DNA from: an uncultured Collinsella sp.
Lineage (GTDB): Bacteria; Actinomycetota; Coriobacteriia; Coriobacteriales; Coriobacteriaceae
Length of the DNA stretch: 64,000 bases
Assembly (NCBI GenBank): GCA_902492235.1
Contig: CABUKS010000008.1
Location: 1 to 64,000 of the forward strand
Reading direction: 5' to 3'
Below, one piece after another: positions 35,222-44,424 of this stretch; the stretch's first letter is position 1, and every line of letters starts with the position of its first letter. A model generated the notes under the pieces. That model saw nothing but the letters and a program-made list of their open reading frames with translations, had not been told where the DNA came from and ran no database searches. Made by a program: the position numbers and the translations under genes.

Positions 35222-37462
35222 CTAGTCAAACAGACTCGGCATGTCGTTTTCCTTCATGAGGGCACCGGCTGAGGGGAGGCTCTGCGCGGTGAACTTCTCG
35301 GCCGAGACGCCGGCGCCAAGAATCTCCTCGGTCGTGCCGACGGTGGTGACCGAGCGGCCCTTCTTGGCCGTAAAGGCCTGGACGCCCTGCGTGTTGGTGG
35401 TCGTCTTGGTCTTGAGCAACGACGTGTTGAAGTTCATCAAACGATAGTCGCTCGAGACCAGTGCGATGTCGCGATCTTCCTTGAGCACCTGGGCATACAG
35501 CAGCTTGCTGCCGCCGTAGATGGCGTTCTTGAGGCGCTTGCGGTTGGTCTTGGTGACGTATCCGGAAAGCGCGACGCGCACCACGCGGCCGTTCTCAAAG
35601 ACGAACAACACGTCGGCCTTGTAGTCCTCGGGGTCGATGACCCAGATGACACTCTCGTCGGGTTCCATCTCAAGATCGGTCGGCAGGTACGAGCCCAGCT
35701 GGGCCGACTTGGTGTCCTCAAACGCCGCAACCTTGCACTTGTACACCTGACTCTTGTTGGTAAAGACCAGCAATTCGTGGGTGTTGGAGGACGGAAACTC
35801 GATAAAGGGTTTGTCGCCGTCCTTGTACTTGAGCGTGGTCGCCTTCTTGAGCACGCGGTCTGTCAGCTTCTTAAGGTAGCCATCGCGCGAGAGCATGATG
35901 GTGACCGGGTACTCCTCGACCTCGGGCTCCAAGCTTACTTCGATAACCTCATGGGGCTCAATCCTGCCCGTGCGGCGCGGCATCACGTACTTCTTGTTGA
36001 CTGCGGCCAGCTCGTCGCTGATGACCTTCTTGATGTTCTCCTCGCTGGAGAGGATCTCCTCAAGCTCGGCAATCTCACCCTCTAGCTTGGCGATGTCCTT
36101 GGTGCGGTTGAGGATGTACTCCTCGTTGATGTTGCGGAGTTTAAGCTCGGCAACAAACTCGGCTTGGGTCTCGTCGATGTCGAAGCCGCGCATAAGGTTG
36201 GGCACGACCTCGGCTTCGAGCTTGGTGCCGCGGATGATGGCGATAGCCTTGTCGATATCGAGCAAGATCGCCTCGAGGCCGTGCAGCAGGTGCAGGCGCT
36301 CGGACTTTTTGCCCAGGTCAAAGTTAATGCGGCGACGCGTGGACTCAATACGCCACTTGACCCACTCGTGCAGAATCTGGCGCACGCCCATAACACGGGG
36401 ATAACCGTCGACGAGCACGTTAAAGTTGCACGAGAACGAATCCTGCAGCGTGGTCGAGCGATAGAGCTTGGCCATAAGCTTGTCGGGGTCGACGCCGCGC
36501 TTAAGGTCGATGGCGATGCGCAGACCCGAAAGGTCTGTCTCGTCGCGGATGTCTGCGATCTCCTTGACCTTGCCCTCCTTGGAGAGCTTGACGATGCGCT
36601 CGATGATGACATCGGTCTTGGTGGTGTAGGGAATCTCGTACACTTCGATGATGCGCTCTTCGGGAATCCAGCGCCAGCGGGAGCGAATCTGGAAGCTGCC
36701 AAGGCCGGTCTCGACGATCTTCTCCATCTCCTCGCGGCGGTAGATGATCTCGCCGCCGGTCGAGAAGTCGGGCATGGGCATGTACTCGAGCAGATCGCAG
36801 TCAGGATCCTGCAGGTAGTGCATCGTGGCGGTGCAGACCTCGTTGAGGTTGAAACCACAGATGTCGGATGCCATGGCGACGCCGATGCCCTTGTTGGCCG
36901 AGACAAGGATGTTGGGGAACGTGGTGGGCAGCAGGCGCGGCTCCTTCATGGCACCGTCGTAGCTGTCGACGAAGTCGACCGGGTCCTTGTCGATGTCCTT
37001 GAAGATCTCGGCGCTGATGGGGGAGAGCTTGGCTTCGGTATAACGCGAGGCGGCGTAGCTCAGGTCGCCCGAATAGTACTTGCCAAAGTTGCCCTTCGAC
37101 TCCACGAAGGGCGCAAGCAGCGCTTCGTTGCCCGTCGCAAGGCGCACCATCGTCTCGTAGATCGCGGCATCGCCGTGCGGGTTGAGCTTCATGGTCTGGC
37201 CCACGATGTTGGCGCTCTTCTGGCGCTCGCCCTTGAGCAGACCCATCTTGTACATGGTGTAGAGCAGCTTGCGGTGCGAGGGCTTAAAGCCGTCGATCTC
37301 GGGGAACGCGCGCGAGACGTTGACGCTCATGGCGTAGGGCATGTAGTTGACCTCGAGCGTCTGCGTGATCGGCTGGTCGGTGACCTCGGAGTGCAGGCCG
37401 ATGACGTTCTCGGCGTTGACCTGCTTTTTCTTTGGCTGGTTCTTCGTCTTCTTCTTTGCCAC
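35222..37462 (-). CDS. divergent type IIA topoisomerase A subunit (ParC/GyrA-like)
   Basis: A 746-residue DNA-cleaving subunit. The catalytic tyrosine is Tyr141 in AASRYTEAKLSP. The quinolone-region equivalent reads NPHGDAAIYETMVRLA (94-109), where GyrA typically has HPHGDxAVYDTLVRMAQ. The tower and coiled coil (~440-500) and a C-terminal beta-pinwheel-like part (~525-735) are shorter than GyrA's. Downstream of, and probably cotranscribed with, the B subunit. The basic start MAKKKTKNQPKKKQ is unusual. Canonical gyrase genes must lie elsewhere; this looks like topoisomerase IV or a third enzyme. Confidence 0.85.
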   Translation of the reverse strand: MAKKKTKNQPKKKQVNAENVIGLHSEVTDQPITQTLEVNYMPYAMSVNVSRAFPEIDGFKPSHRKLLYTMYKMGLLKGERQKSANIVGQTMKLNPHGDAAIYETMVRLATGNEALLAPFVESKGNFGKYYSGDLSYAASRYTEAKLSPISAEIFKDIDKDPVDFVDSYDGAMKEPRLLPTTFPNILVSANKGIGVAMASDICGFNLNEVCTATMHYLQDPDCDLLEYMPMPDFSTGGEIIYRREEMEKIVETGLGSFQIRSRWRWIPEERIIEVYEIPYTTKTDVIIERIVKLSKEGKVKEIADIRDETDLSGLRIAIDLKRGVDPDKLMAKLYRSTTLQDSFSCNFNVLVDGYPRVMGVRQILHEWVKWRIESTRRRINFDLGKKSERLHLLHGLEAILLDIDKAIAIIRGTKLEAEVVPNLMRGFDIDETQAEFVAELKLRNINEEYILNRTKDIAKLEGEIAELEEILSSEENIKKVISDELAAVNKKYVMPRRTGRIEPHEVIEVSLEPEVEEYPVTIMLSRDGYLKKLTDRVLKKATTLKYKDGDKPFIEFPSSNTHELLVFTNKSQVYKCKVAAFEDTKSAQLGSYLPTDLEMEPDESVIWVIDPEDYKADVLFVFENGRVVRVALSGYVTKTNRKRLKNAIYGGSKLLYAQVLKEDRDIALVSSDYRLMNFNTSLLKTKTTTNTQGVQAFTAKKGRSVTTVGTTEEILGAGVSAEKFTAQSLPSAGALMKENDMPSLFD

Positions 37463-37507
37463 GATTTCCTCTTGAACTTCTTATGGGCCGTCGTTATCGA
37501 TTTGCTG

Positions 37508-39505
37508 CTACTGCAGGTCCAGCTGGTCAAGGTATTCTTTGCCGTGCTCGGAGATATGGCGCTTGCGGCCTGCCTCGTCGTTGCCCAGCAAAAGGTTGAA
37601 CATGGTCTCCATCTTGGTGACGTCCTCGGGCTCCACCTTGATCAGACGACGCGTCTCGGGGTTCATGGTAGTGAGCCACATCATGTCCGGATCGTTCTCA
37701 CCAAGACCCTTGGAGCGGTTGATAGAGCACTTTTGGTCGCCAATCTCCTTGAGGATGCCGTTCTTCTCGAGCTCGGTGTAGGCAAAGTAGGTCTTCTCTT
37801 TGCAGTTGATCTCGTAGAGCGGCGATTCGGCGATATACACGTAGCCTTCGTCGATAAGCGTGGGCACCAGGCGGTAGAGCATGGTGAGCACGAGCGTACG
37901 GATGTGATAACCGTCGACGTCGGCGTCCGTACAGATGATGACTTTGTTCCAGTTGAGGTTGTCCAGGTCGAAGGCGCCAAGGTTCTTGATGCGCTTGTCT
38001 TTGATCTCCACGCCGCAGCCCAGCACGCGCATGAGGTCCATGATGATGTCGGACTTAAAGATGCGCGGGTAGTCCTCCTTCAGGCAGTTGAGGATCTTAC
38101 CGCGGACGGGCATAACGCCCTGGAACTCGGCATCGCGCGAGGTGCGAATGGCGCCTGCTGCCGAGTCGCCCTCTACGATGTAAATCTCGCGACGGCTCTT
38201 GTCCTTGGAGCGGCAGTCGATGAACTTCTGCACGCGGTTGGCCATGTCGGTCTTTTGCTGCAGGTTGGTCTTGATGCTCTGGCGCGTCTTCTCGGCATTC
38301 TCGCGCGAGCGCTTGTTGATGAGCACCTGCTCCATGATCTTGTTGGCGGCATCTTTGTTCTCGATCAAGTAGGTCGAGAGGCGCTCCTTAAAGAATGCCG
38401 TCATGGCCTGCTGGATAAAGCGGTTATTGATGGCCTTCTTGGTCTGGTTTTCGTAAGACGTCTGGGTGGAGAAGCAGTTGGTCACCAGCACCAGGCAGTC
38501 TTGGACGTCCTGCCATTTGATGCCGCTCTCGTTTTTGTTGTACTTGCCCTGTTGCTTAATGTAGGCATCGATGGCGCTGGTCAGAGCGCTGCGGGCCGCC
38601 TTCTCGGGCGAGCCGCCATTCTCGAGCCACGATGAGTTGTGGTAGTACTCCTGCATCATGAAGGTGCGCGAGAAGCACATGCACGCGGTGATCTTTACAT
38701 TGTAGTCGGGTAGGTCCTCGCGGTCGCGACCGCGACGGTCGGCCTCGATAAAAAAGGGCTCGGTGAGGTAGTCGGTACCGACCTTCTCGAGCACGTAGTC
38801 TTCGATGCCCTTGGGATAGCAAAAGTCCTCTTCGGAAAACTCGCCATCGTCGCCCTCGATACGCAGGCGGAAGGTCACGTTGGCGTTGACCACGGCCTGG
38901 CGGCGCATTGTCTCGCGATACCAATCGTGGGGGATGCTGATGGAGGTAAAGACCTCAAGATCGGGACGCCACTTAATGGTGGTGCCGGTGCGATCCTCGC
39001 CGCTGGGCTCAATCTCGAGTGCCTTCTTTTTGGCGCCGACGACCTTGCCCTTCTTAAAGTGCAGGGAGTACTTGTTGCCGTCGCGCCAAACCGTGACGTC
39101 CATGTATTCGGAGGCGTACTGGGTTGCGCATGAGCCCAGGCCGTTGGTGCCGAGCGAGAAGTCGTAGTCGCCGCCCTGGTTATTGTTGTATTTGCCGCCG
39201 GCGTAGAGCTCGCAAAAGACGAGTTCCCAGTTAAAGCGCTTCTCGGAGGGGTTCCAGTCGAGCGGGCAGCCGCGGCCGTTGTCCTCTACCTGAATGGAAC
39301 CATCGCGAAAGGCGGTAAGGGTGATGAGCTTGCCGTAGCCCTGGCGCGCCTCGTCAACGGCGTTGGACAGGATCTCGAAGGCGGCATGCGCGCAGCCGTC
39401 GAGTCCGTCCGAGCCAAAGATGACGGCGGGGCGCAGGCGTACGCGCTCCTCGTCCTTGAGCTGGCGGATACTGTCGTTACCATAGTTTGCGGTGTTTTTT
39501 GCCAT
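37508..39505 (-). CDS. divergent type IIA topoisomerase B subunit (ParE/GyrB-like)
   Basis: A 665-residue ATPase subunit. GHKL motifs are EILSNAVDEA (44-53) and DNGRGCPLDW (75-84; the usual form is DNGRGIPVD-H), GTNGLGS, and a QTK triad (YENQTKKAINN). TOPRIM motifs are YIVEGDSAAGAIRT and CTDADVDGYHIRTL. The changes in the second ATP motif and around QTK set it apart from ordinary GyrB/ParE. The start at 39505 (MAKNTANYG) is chosen over a longer frame that adds a hydrophobic stretch; a ribosome-binding site (AAAGGAG) lies rather far upstream. Pairs with the A subunit 45 bases downstream. Confidence 0.83.
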   Translation of the reverse strand: MAKNTANYGNDSIRQLKDEERVRLRPAVIFGSDGLDGCAHAAFEILSNAVDEARQGYGKLITLTAFRDGSIQVEDNGRGCPLDWNPSEKRFNWELVFCELYAGGKYNNNQGGDYDFSLGTNGLGSCATQYASEYMDVTVWRDGNKYSLHFKKGKVVGAKKKALEIEPSGEDRTGTTIKWRPDLEVFTSISIPHDWYRETMRRQAVVNANVTFRLRIEGDDGEFSEEDFCYPKGIEDYVLEKVGTDYLTEPFFIEADRRGRDREDLPDYNVKITACMCFSRTFMMQEYYHNSSWLENGGSPEKAARSALTSAIDAYIKQQGKYNKNESGIKWQDVQDCLVLVTNCFSTQTSYENQTKKAINNRFIQQAMTAFFKERLSTYLIENKDAANKIMEQVLINKRSRENAEKTRQSIKTNLQQKTDMANRVQKFIDCRSKDKSRREIYIVEGDSAAGAIRTSRDAEFQGVMPVRGKILNCLKEDYPRIFKSDIIMDLMRVLGCGVEIKDKRIKNLGAFDLDNLNWNKVIICTDADVDGYHIRTLVLTMLYRLVPTLIDEGYVYIAESPLYEINCKEKTYFAYTELEKNGILKEIGDQKCSINRSKGLGENDPDMMWLTTMNPETRRLIKVEPEDVTKMETMFNLLLGNDEAGRKRHISEHGKEYLDQLDLQ

Positions 39506-39639
39506 ACTCGCTCTCTCGGTGCTCCTTTGCTGCGTTTTAGTCATATAGATAGTCAAGGTAGCATAGCCCAGCCCACAGACGATTCCAACCAACACGAAAT
39601 CCATCGAACAATCGTTCGAGCTTAGGCTGAAAAGAGCTC

Positions 39640-39672
39640 ACTCGGACAAAACCGAGTCGGTTTTGTCCGAGT
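39640..39672. repeat. 33-bp near-perfect palindrome
   Basis: Sixteen-base arms ACTCGGACAAAACCGA and its exact complement around a single G, upstream of the topoisomerase genes. The very short centre favours a protein-binding or cruciform site over a plain transcription terminator. Confidence 0.75.
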
Positions 39673-39690
39673 AAGTTTGAAGACGGCCGA

Positions 39691-39807
39691 ATGTGTCTTG
39701 CTGCGTTTGCGGTTGGATACGTTGTCGAAGACGTGTCGTGCGGATTGTTGGCGAAAAGACGCCGTGCCAAGCTCGAGGCAGAGCTCGACTCCTCTGACGA
39801 TATCTAA
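39691..39807 (+). CDS. possible 38-residue small protein
   Basis: Small frame encoding MCLAAFAVGYVVED followed by a basic/acidic helix (AKRRRAKLEAELDSSDDI), directly before a terminator hairpin. No clear ribosome-binding site. The composition looks protein-like, but evidence is thin and it may be chance. Confidence 0.2.
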   Translation: MCLAAFAVGYVVEDVSCGLLAKRRRAKLEAELDSSDDI

Positions 39808-39812
39808 TGCGT

Positions 39813-39850
39813 AATGGGCTGGCTCTGGGTATCCAGAACCAGCCCATTTT
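39813..39850. terminator. terminator of the large surface-protein gene
   Basis: AATGGGCTGG...CTGG / CCAG...ACCAGCCCATT with TTTT on the plus side. It follows the stop of the minus-strand surface-protein gene at 39898 and would also end plus-strand transcripts. Confidence 0.75.
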
Positions 39851-39897
39851 GATGGTCGATGAGCCGAGTCGGCGTCTCTCGCAAAGGTAACTGAGAG

Positions 39898-42800
39898 CTA
39901 GTGAGGCTTATCAGAATTGACCTCATCGGCGGTGTCGGTTTCGAGCGCCGTGCGGCGGGCGCTGTAGGCGACAAGGCCGGCACCAGCTGCGGCGAGTGCT
40001 GCAGCGGCTGCCGTAAGGGGAGCGCTGGCATCGCCCGTGCCCGCAAGCGCGCCCGCTTTTCCGGAGCGCTTGTTATTGCCGTGATCCTTGCCACTGCTGG
40101 AGCTGCTTCCGCCGGAGCCGCCGCCCTTGTCAGTACCGCCGCCACTCGAGCCGCCACCGCCGTCCGCCGTCATCGGTGCATCGTGAAGTCCTGTCGTATC
40201 CGCGCTGTCGTATACGCCGACCTGAACTTCTGAGCGTTCACATGCCGCGTTGGGCACATGAAGCTCGTGCAGTACGGCACCCAGCGCCGAGTTTGCGCCC
40301 GGTCGAATTTCCTCGAGCGTTACGGGATCGAGCGCCACCAGATTACGCGCCTTCGCATACAGCGTTACGCGTTTGCCCACTTCGTCGCCCCAACTCTCGG
40401 GGATAGCGAAGCTCATGCGGAACTGTGCCGTGCAACCCGGTGCCAGCACGGCGTTGCCGCTGTCGGCTACCAGCGGGTGCGTTGCAAAACGTGCGTCCAG
40501 CGTCTCGAGCGCGTACTTCACGTGTGCCATGTCGTTGGCCGAAGCGTCCTCGGCAAGCTCTGGATCGTAGATAGAAGCCATGCGTGCGTTCACTCCGAAT
40601 CCGATGGATGCGCTGGAGAACGGCTGACTGGAGCCCTCTCGGTACAGATCGATCGTGCCGGCGGTCAGCAAAGTGTTGCCGTCGTTTCGCACCGTGACCA
40701 TGAAGGATTCGCCTGCTGCTCCGGGCACCACCGCGCCCGAGGTAGCGACCGCGCCCGTCGGAGTGGCACACGCCACCAAGGGCACTTCGATGCCGTGTAG
40801 TTCTGCCTCGCTCTTCTCCGCGCTCACAATGTGCGTGGCGAGCGCGGAGAGCATGCTCCCCGACGTCAAAAATGTCGTTATCTGATCGACGGGATGGTCC
40901 AGCTCGCACATCACGAACGGCTCCGTAAACAGATCGCCTGCCAAGGTGCTGGCGAAGATGCGGAAGTGCTTGCCCATCACTGCTACCGGGTTGCCTTCTT
41001 CGTCGTAGGTTTGCCCCACCTTGCCATCGGTGTTCTCTACATAGAGCACGCACCTGCCGTTGTTGCTTACGCTAAACGATGCCGGGCCACAGCCTGCGGC
41101 ACCCACGGGCTGCGTTGCAAATGCCGATGCGCCTCGTGCCCAAGTAATATGCTGCAGCTGCTCGTTGACGGTAGCCAAAAAACCCGTGTGCTGCGGCCAC
41201 GGCACCGCGTGGGGTACTGTGGCATCTGGCGACATGACGCCCCAACCCGCGATGGACTGGCCGATCACGGCGTACGATGCGCAGCCACAACCGCTTACAG
41301 TCTCGTATGCAACGGGAACCACCATTTTGCCGTTGATATTCTCGGGCTTACCCAGCTCGATACTCGACGGTGCTTGCGGAAAGCGGAGAACTTGGCGGAA
41401 CGTCAGGCTGTCGCCCGAAACGTCCGACCACAGGGTAAAGCACTCCAACGCAACCTCAGCCTCGCTGCCGAGCGCCTTTTCTGCGGTGGTCCCGCGGCGG
41501 TGGAGGTAAGCGCCCGACAGACGTCCGTCGACCAGTGTCTTGCCCACCGTGATGCGTGGGCACTGCAGACAATGGTGGCCATCCTCCTGAAGGCGGCCGC
41601 GCGAGATGCTGCGCCACGACGTGTGCGACATCACGCGAATTCCGTCGTTGCTTATGCGCAGGCGCACAACAGACAGTATGCCGGCTGTGCTTGCCGTATT
41701 GAAAAGGGTGTTGTCGCCGTCGGGGCGCTCGCCCGAGACCAGCAGTACGTAGGCGTCCTGGTTTCCTCTTCCGTCCGTATATTCCACCACGTCGAAGTCG
41801 TAATCGTATATGCCGTCGCGCTCCACGTCGCCCTCGCCAAACCCAAGGGGGAAGTCCACGGGCGTGGGAGCGGACCACGTGCCGTTCGTCTTTGTATGCA
41901 CCACCAGGCGCGAACGACCATTCTCGCCGTAGCGCACCGAGGCGATACGGAATAGGCACTCCACGCCGGCAATCATCGTTAGCTTCATGTGGGCTTCGCT
42001 GAGCACGCCGGAAAACAGCACGTTGTCGCTCGAGGGTTTTATGCCGCCACGCTCGTCCTCCGACACGCCGGCAGAATTGGCGTTCGGGTCGGCAACGGTG
42101 TTCGTTGCCTGACCGATGTAGGTGTACTCATACATCGGCGCGGCGTTTTCGTCGTTCTCCATCAGCACGTGGACGAAATGCTCGATCTGTCCCGTGTCGT
42201 CGCTTTCTGCATCCGCCTCGAGCTCAATGCGCGTGACCGCCCGCTCCCAATCGCGCACGACAGGCGCGGCGTTTACGGCAGTGGCCTTAACCTCGGCGCG
42301 TGCGAGCAGTTCGGCGTTGGTGACGATGGTGGCCGATGCGATAAATTGCGGCACGCCGCCCGCCTCGATGTTGCCGGGCGTGCCGAAGCAGGCATCCAGC
42401 GTGTAAGGCGTATCCCCACCCAATGCGAGCTCAGAGCGTTGGAGCACATACTGGTTGCCATTGTTCACCGACATATTCCACGAATCGAGGAGTGTGGGCC
42501 ACGACCCCGACCAAGCCTTGGTGGTCCACTTGAACATCACAAACTGGAGTATCACATCGACATCGACGTCTGCACCCACGCGCAGTCGCGGAAGCTGGTG
42601 TCCATCTGCCTTCTCGTACCCAATGAACAGCGTGAGGGATGCAGCGCCGCGCACGGCAGACGAAGCGACGCCTGCAACGCCGGCTCCAAAGGTGACGGCA
42701 AGCCCGATCTGGATGGTGAACGAGCCCGAGGTGTTTGAATAGTCGAGCGAAATGTTTTTAAAAAACGCCGCGCCGCTGCCGTGCGTGTGGGCGCCCACGG

Positions 42801-44265
42801 CGAGCGCCAGTTTTGCCAGCACCCAGGGGTTGACGTTTAGGAAAAACGGCACCGGTCCCAAGGTGAACTGTTCGGTCCAGTTGAGGTCGGTTCTTACCTG
42901 GAAGAGGGCCTTAATATTGCCGTATGCGGGGTCGTTGTTGTTACCCCAGGTTTTGCCCACCCAATCGTAGGCGAGCGAGCCGTACAGCTGTGTGGCGATA
43001 TCCATCGTGAACAGCAGCGTGCAATGGTGGCGAAGCAGCTTGGTGTTCCTTGGATCGGTGCCCGAACCGGCACTCATACTCTTGTACTGATTCCACTTCC
43101 CCTCCATCTCGTCGAGGTAACGGTTTGCCTGCTTGGCGCCCGACTCGCGTGGCGATTTCTTCCAGTATTCCGGATCAGGGTTGCCCGAATCGTTCATATA
43201 GCTGGCTGGTTTGTATCCTCCGCCAAACAGCACGTATCCAGCAAACGAGAAATCGAAGAGGATCGGAAATGTGGGCATCCAGCACGTGAACTTATTGCCG
43301 CCGATGCCGGGAAACGCCGCGGGGAAATCAAACGGAGTGATCTCTTGGTCCATGGTGGTGGGGACGATAGTGGTCGAGCCCGATTCCGCCTTTGCGGCCG
43401 GCGCGGTGACAACGGCCATAGGGGATGAGAGCGTGTAGGTTTTGCCCTGGTAGTCGAGCATAAAGCGCAGCTTGCACCCTTCCTCCAGAAGGCCCGAAGC
43501 TGCATCGAGGAACGTGTCTTCAAGCGTGAACGTCGCCAGATTATCCGCGCCCGATGCGCTGGCCTTGATCTGGCCGATCTGCGTGACGGTTTCGGTTGAG
43601 CTGCCCGCAGCGGGCATCACTTTATTGATATGCAACGTTGCCTGCCCGCCCTGCGGCAGATGAGCCTGCACGGTAAAAGCGTGCGTGTCGGGCTGGTCGT
43701 TTGCTGCTTCGTCCGCTGGCATTGCCGTAAATGTGGCGTCGGCGTACTGGATGTCCCATTCGTCGAACGTGAGCTGTCGAAAGTACGGCTCGCCATCGGA
43801 GAGCGGACGTGTGGGTGCGGTAATAGCGGTGCCGCCTTGGACACGCGCGAGGGGAATCTCGACATCGCGGTAGCCCGCCATGCTAATGGAGATGCCGCCG
43901 TTAAAGTCGTACGCGTCGAGAAGCGTTGCCTCGTCCACGTAGCCTTCCGAAAGAGGGGCGACCTCAAAGATGGCCGTACCCTCGTCGTCGGTAGTGGCGG
44001 TGAGCTGCTTGCCTGCGGCATAGCGCGATGTGAGCGTGACCTGGGCCCCCGTGATGGGCGTATTCTTGTTGGCGACGTCGACCACGACCACACCGAACAT
44101 GGTGCGCGAGAGAACGAGCACCTTGAAGGGGTCTTCTTCGTCGGCATAGGCCTCGGTGGGGGCGAATGGCAGTATGAAGGCGTTTGCGCTGCCCGGCACG
44201 CGAGGCAGCATAATGCCTGCCAGCGAGGATGCTCCGGCGATAAGTAACGAACGGCGATCAAGCAT
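39898..44265 (-). CDS. very large cell-surface protein with sortase-like signal
   Basis: 1455 residues. The N-terminus LDRRSLLIAGASSLAG resembles a Tat-type signal (RR then hydrophobic core) with likely cleavage after ANA. Residues about 50-130 look like an Ig/Cna-B-like domain (VVVDVANKNTPITGAQVTLTSRYA ... IFEVAPLSEG). The rest has no domain I can name. The end has a Gly/Ser spacer, LAGTG at 1407-1411, a hydrophobic helix, RR and an extra acidic tail, a variant of the LPxTG sorting signal. Start at 44265 with GGATGGGAG. A LuxR-type gene lies immediately upstream on the same strand. Confidence 0.82.
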   Translation of the reverse strand: MLDRRSLLIAGASSLAGIMLPRVPGSANAFILPFAPTEAYADEEDPFKVLVLSRTMFGVVVVDVANKNTPITGAQVTLTSRYAAGKQLTATTDDEGTAIFEVAPLSEGYVDEATLLDAYDFNGGISISMAGYRDVEIPLARVQGGTAITAPTRPLSDGEPYFRQLTFDEWDIQYADATFTAMPADEAANDQPDTHAFTVQAHLPQGGQATLHINKVMPAAGSSTETVTQIGQIKASASGADNLATFTLEDTFLDAASGLLEEGCKLRFMLDYQGKTYTLSSPMAVVTAPAAKAESGSTTIVPTTMDQEITPFDFPAAFPGIGGNKFTCWMPTFPILFDFSFAGYVLFGGGYKPASYMNDSGNPDPEYWKKSPRESGAKQANRYLDEMEGKWNQYKSMSAGSGTDPRNTKLLRHHCTLLFTMDIATQLYGSLAYDWVGKTWGNNNDPAYGNIKALFQVRTDLNWTEQFTLGPVPFFLNVNPWVLAKLALAVGAHTHGSGAAFFKNISLDYSNTSGSFTIQIGLAVTFGAGVAGVASSAVRGAASLTLFIGYEKADGHQLPRLRVGADVDVDVILQFVMFKWTTKAWSGSWPTLLDSWNMSVNNGNQYVLQRSELALGGDTPYTLDACFGTPGNIEAGGVPQFIASATIVTNAELLARAEVKATAVNAAPVVRDWERAVTRIELEADAESDDTGQIEHFVHVLMENDENAAPMYEYTYIGQATNTVADPNANSAGVSEDERGGIKPSSDNVLFSGVLSEAHMKLTMIAGVECLFRIASVRYGENGRSRLVVHTKTNGTWSAPTPVDFPLGFGEGDVERDGIYDYDFDVVEYTDGRGNQDAYVLLVSGERPDGDNTLFNTASTAGILSVVRLRISNDGIRVMSHTSWRSISRGRLQEDGHHCLQCPRITVGKTLVDGRLSGAYLHRRGTTAEKALGSEAEVALECFTLWSDVSGDSLTFRQVLRFPQAPSSIELGKPENINGKMVVPVAYETVSGCGCASYAVIGQSIAGWGVMSPDATVPHAVPWPQHTGFLATVNEQLQHITWARGASAFATQPVGAAGCGPASFSVSNNGRCVLYVENTDGKVGQTYDEEGNPVAVMGKHFRIFASTLAGDLFTEPFVMCELDHPVDQITTFLTSGSMLSALATHIVSAEKSEAELHGIEVPLVACATPTGAVATSGAVVPGAAGESFMVTVRNDGNTLLTAGTIDLYREGSSQPFSSASIGFGVNARMASIYDPELAEDASANDMAHVKYALETLDARFATHPLVADSGNAVLAPGCTAQFRMSFAIPESWGDEVGKRVTLYAKARNLVALDPVTLEEIRPGANSALGAVLHELHVPNAACERSEVQVGVYDSADTTGLHDAPMTADGGGGSSGGGTDKGGGSGGSSSSSGKDHGNNKRSGKAGALAGTGDASAPLTAAAAALAAAGAGLVAYSARRTALETDTADEVNSDKPH

Positions 44266-44424
44266 TTTTGGGCTCCCATCCTGCAAATATCGGAGGAAAT
44301 AATCCAATTTTGCGAGAAGGTGCCCCATGGCGGTAGTGCCGTTCGATGGTCAAAATGTCCAATTTGAGTGCGCGAAAGCGTCACGCCCCCGGGAGCGCTT
44401 TCGATACGCCGGGCAGTCTGGCCA

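Noticed and set aside
36164..38635. 823-codon plus-strand frame opposite the topoisomerase genes
   Set aside because: Spans two clear genes on the other strand and is compositionally typical of a shadow frame.
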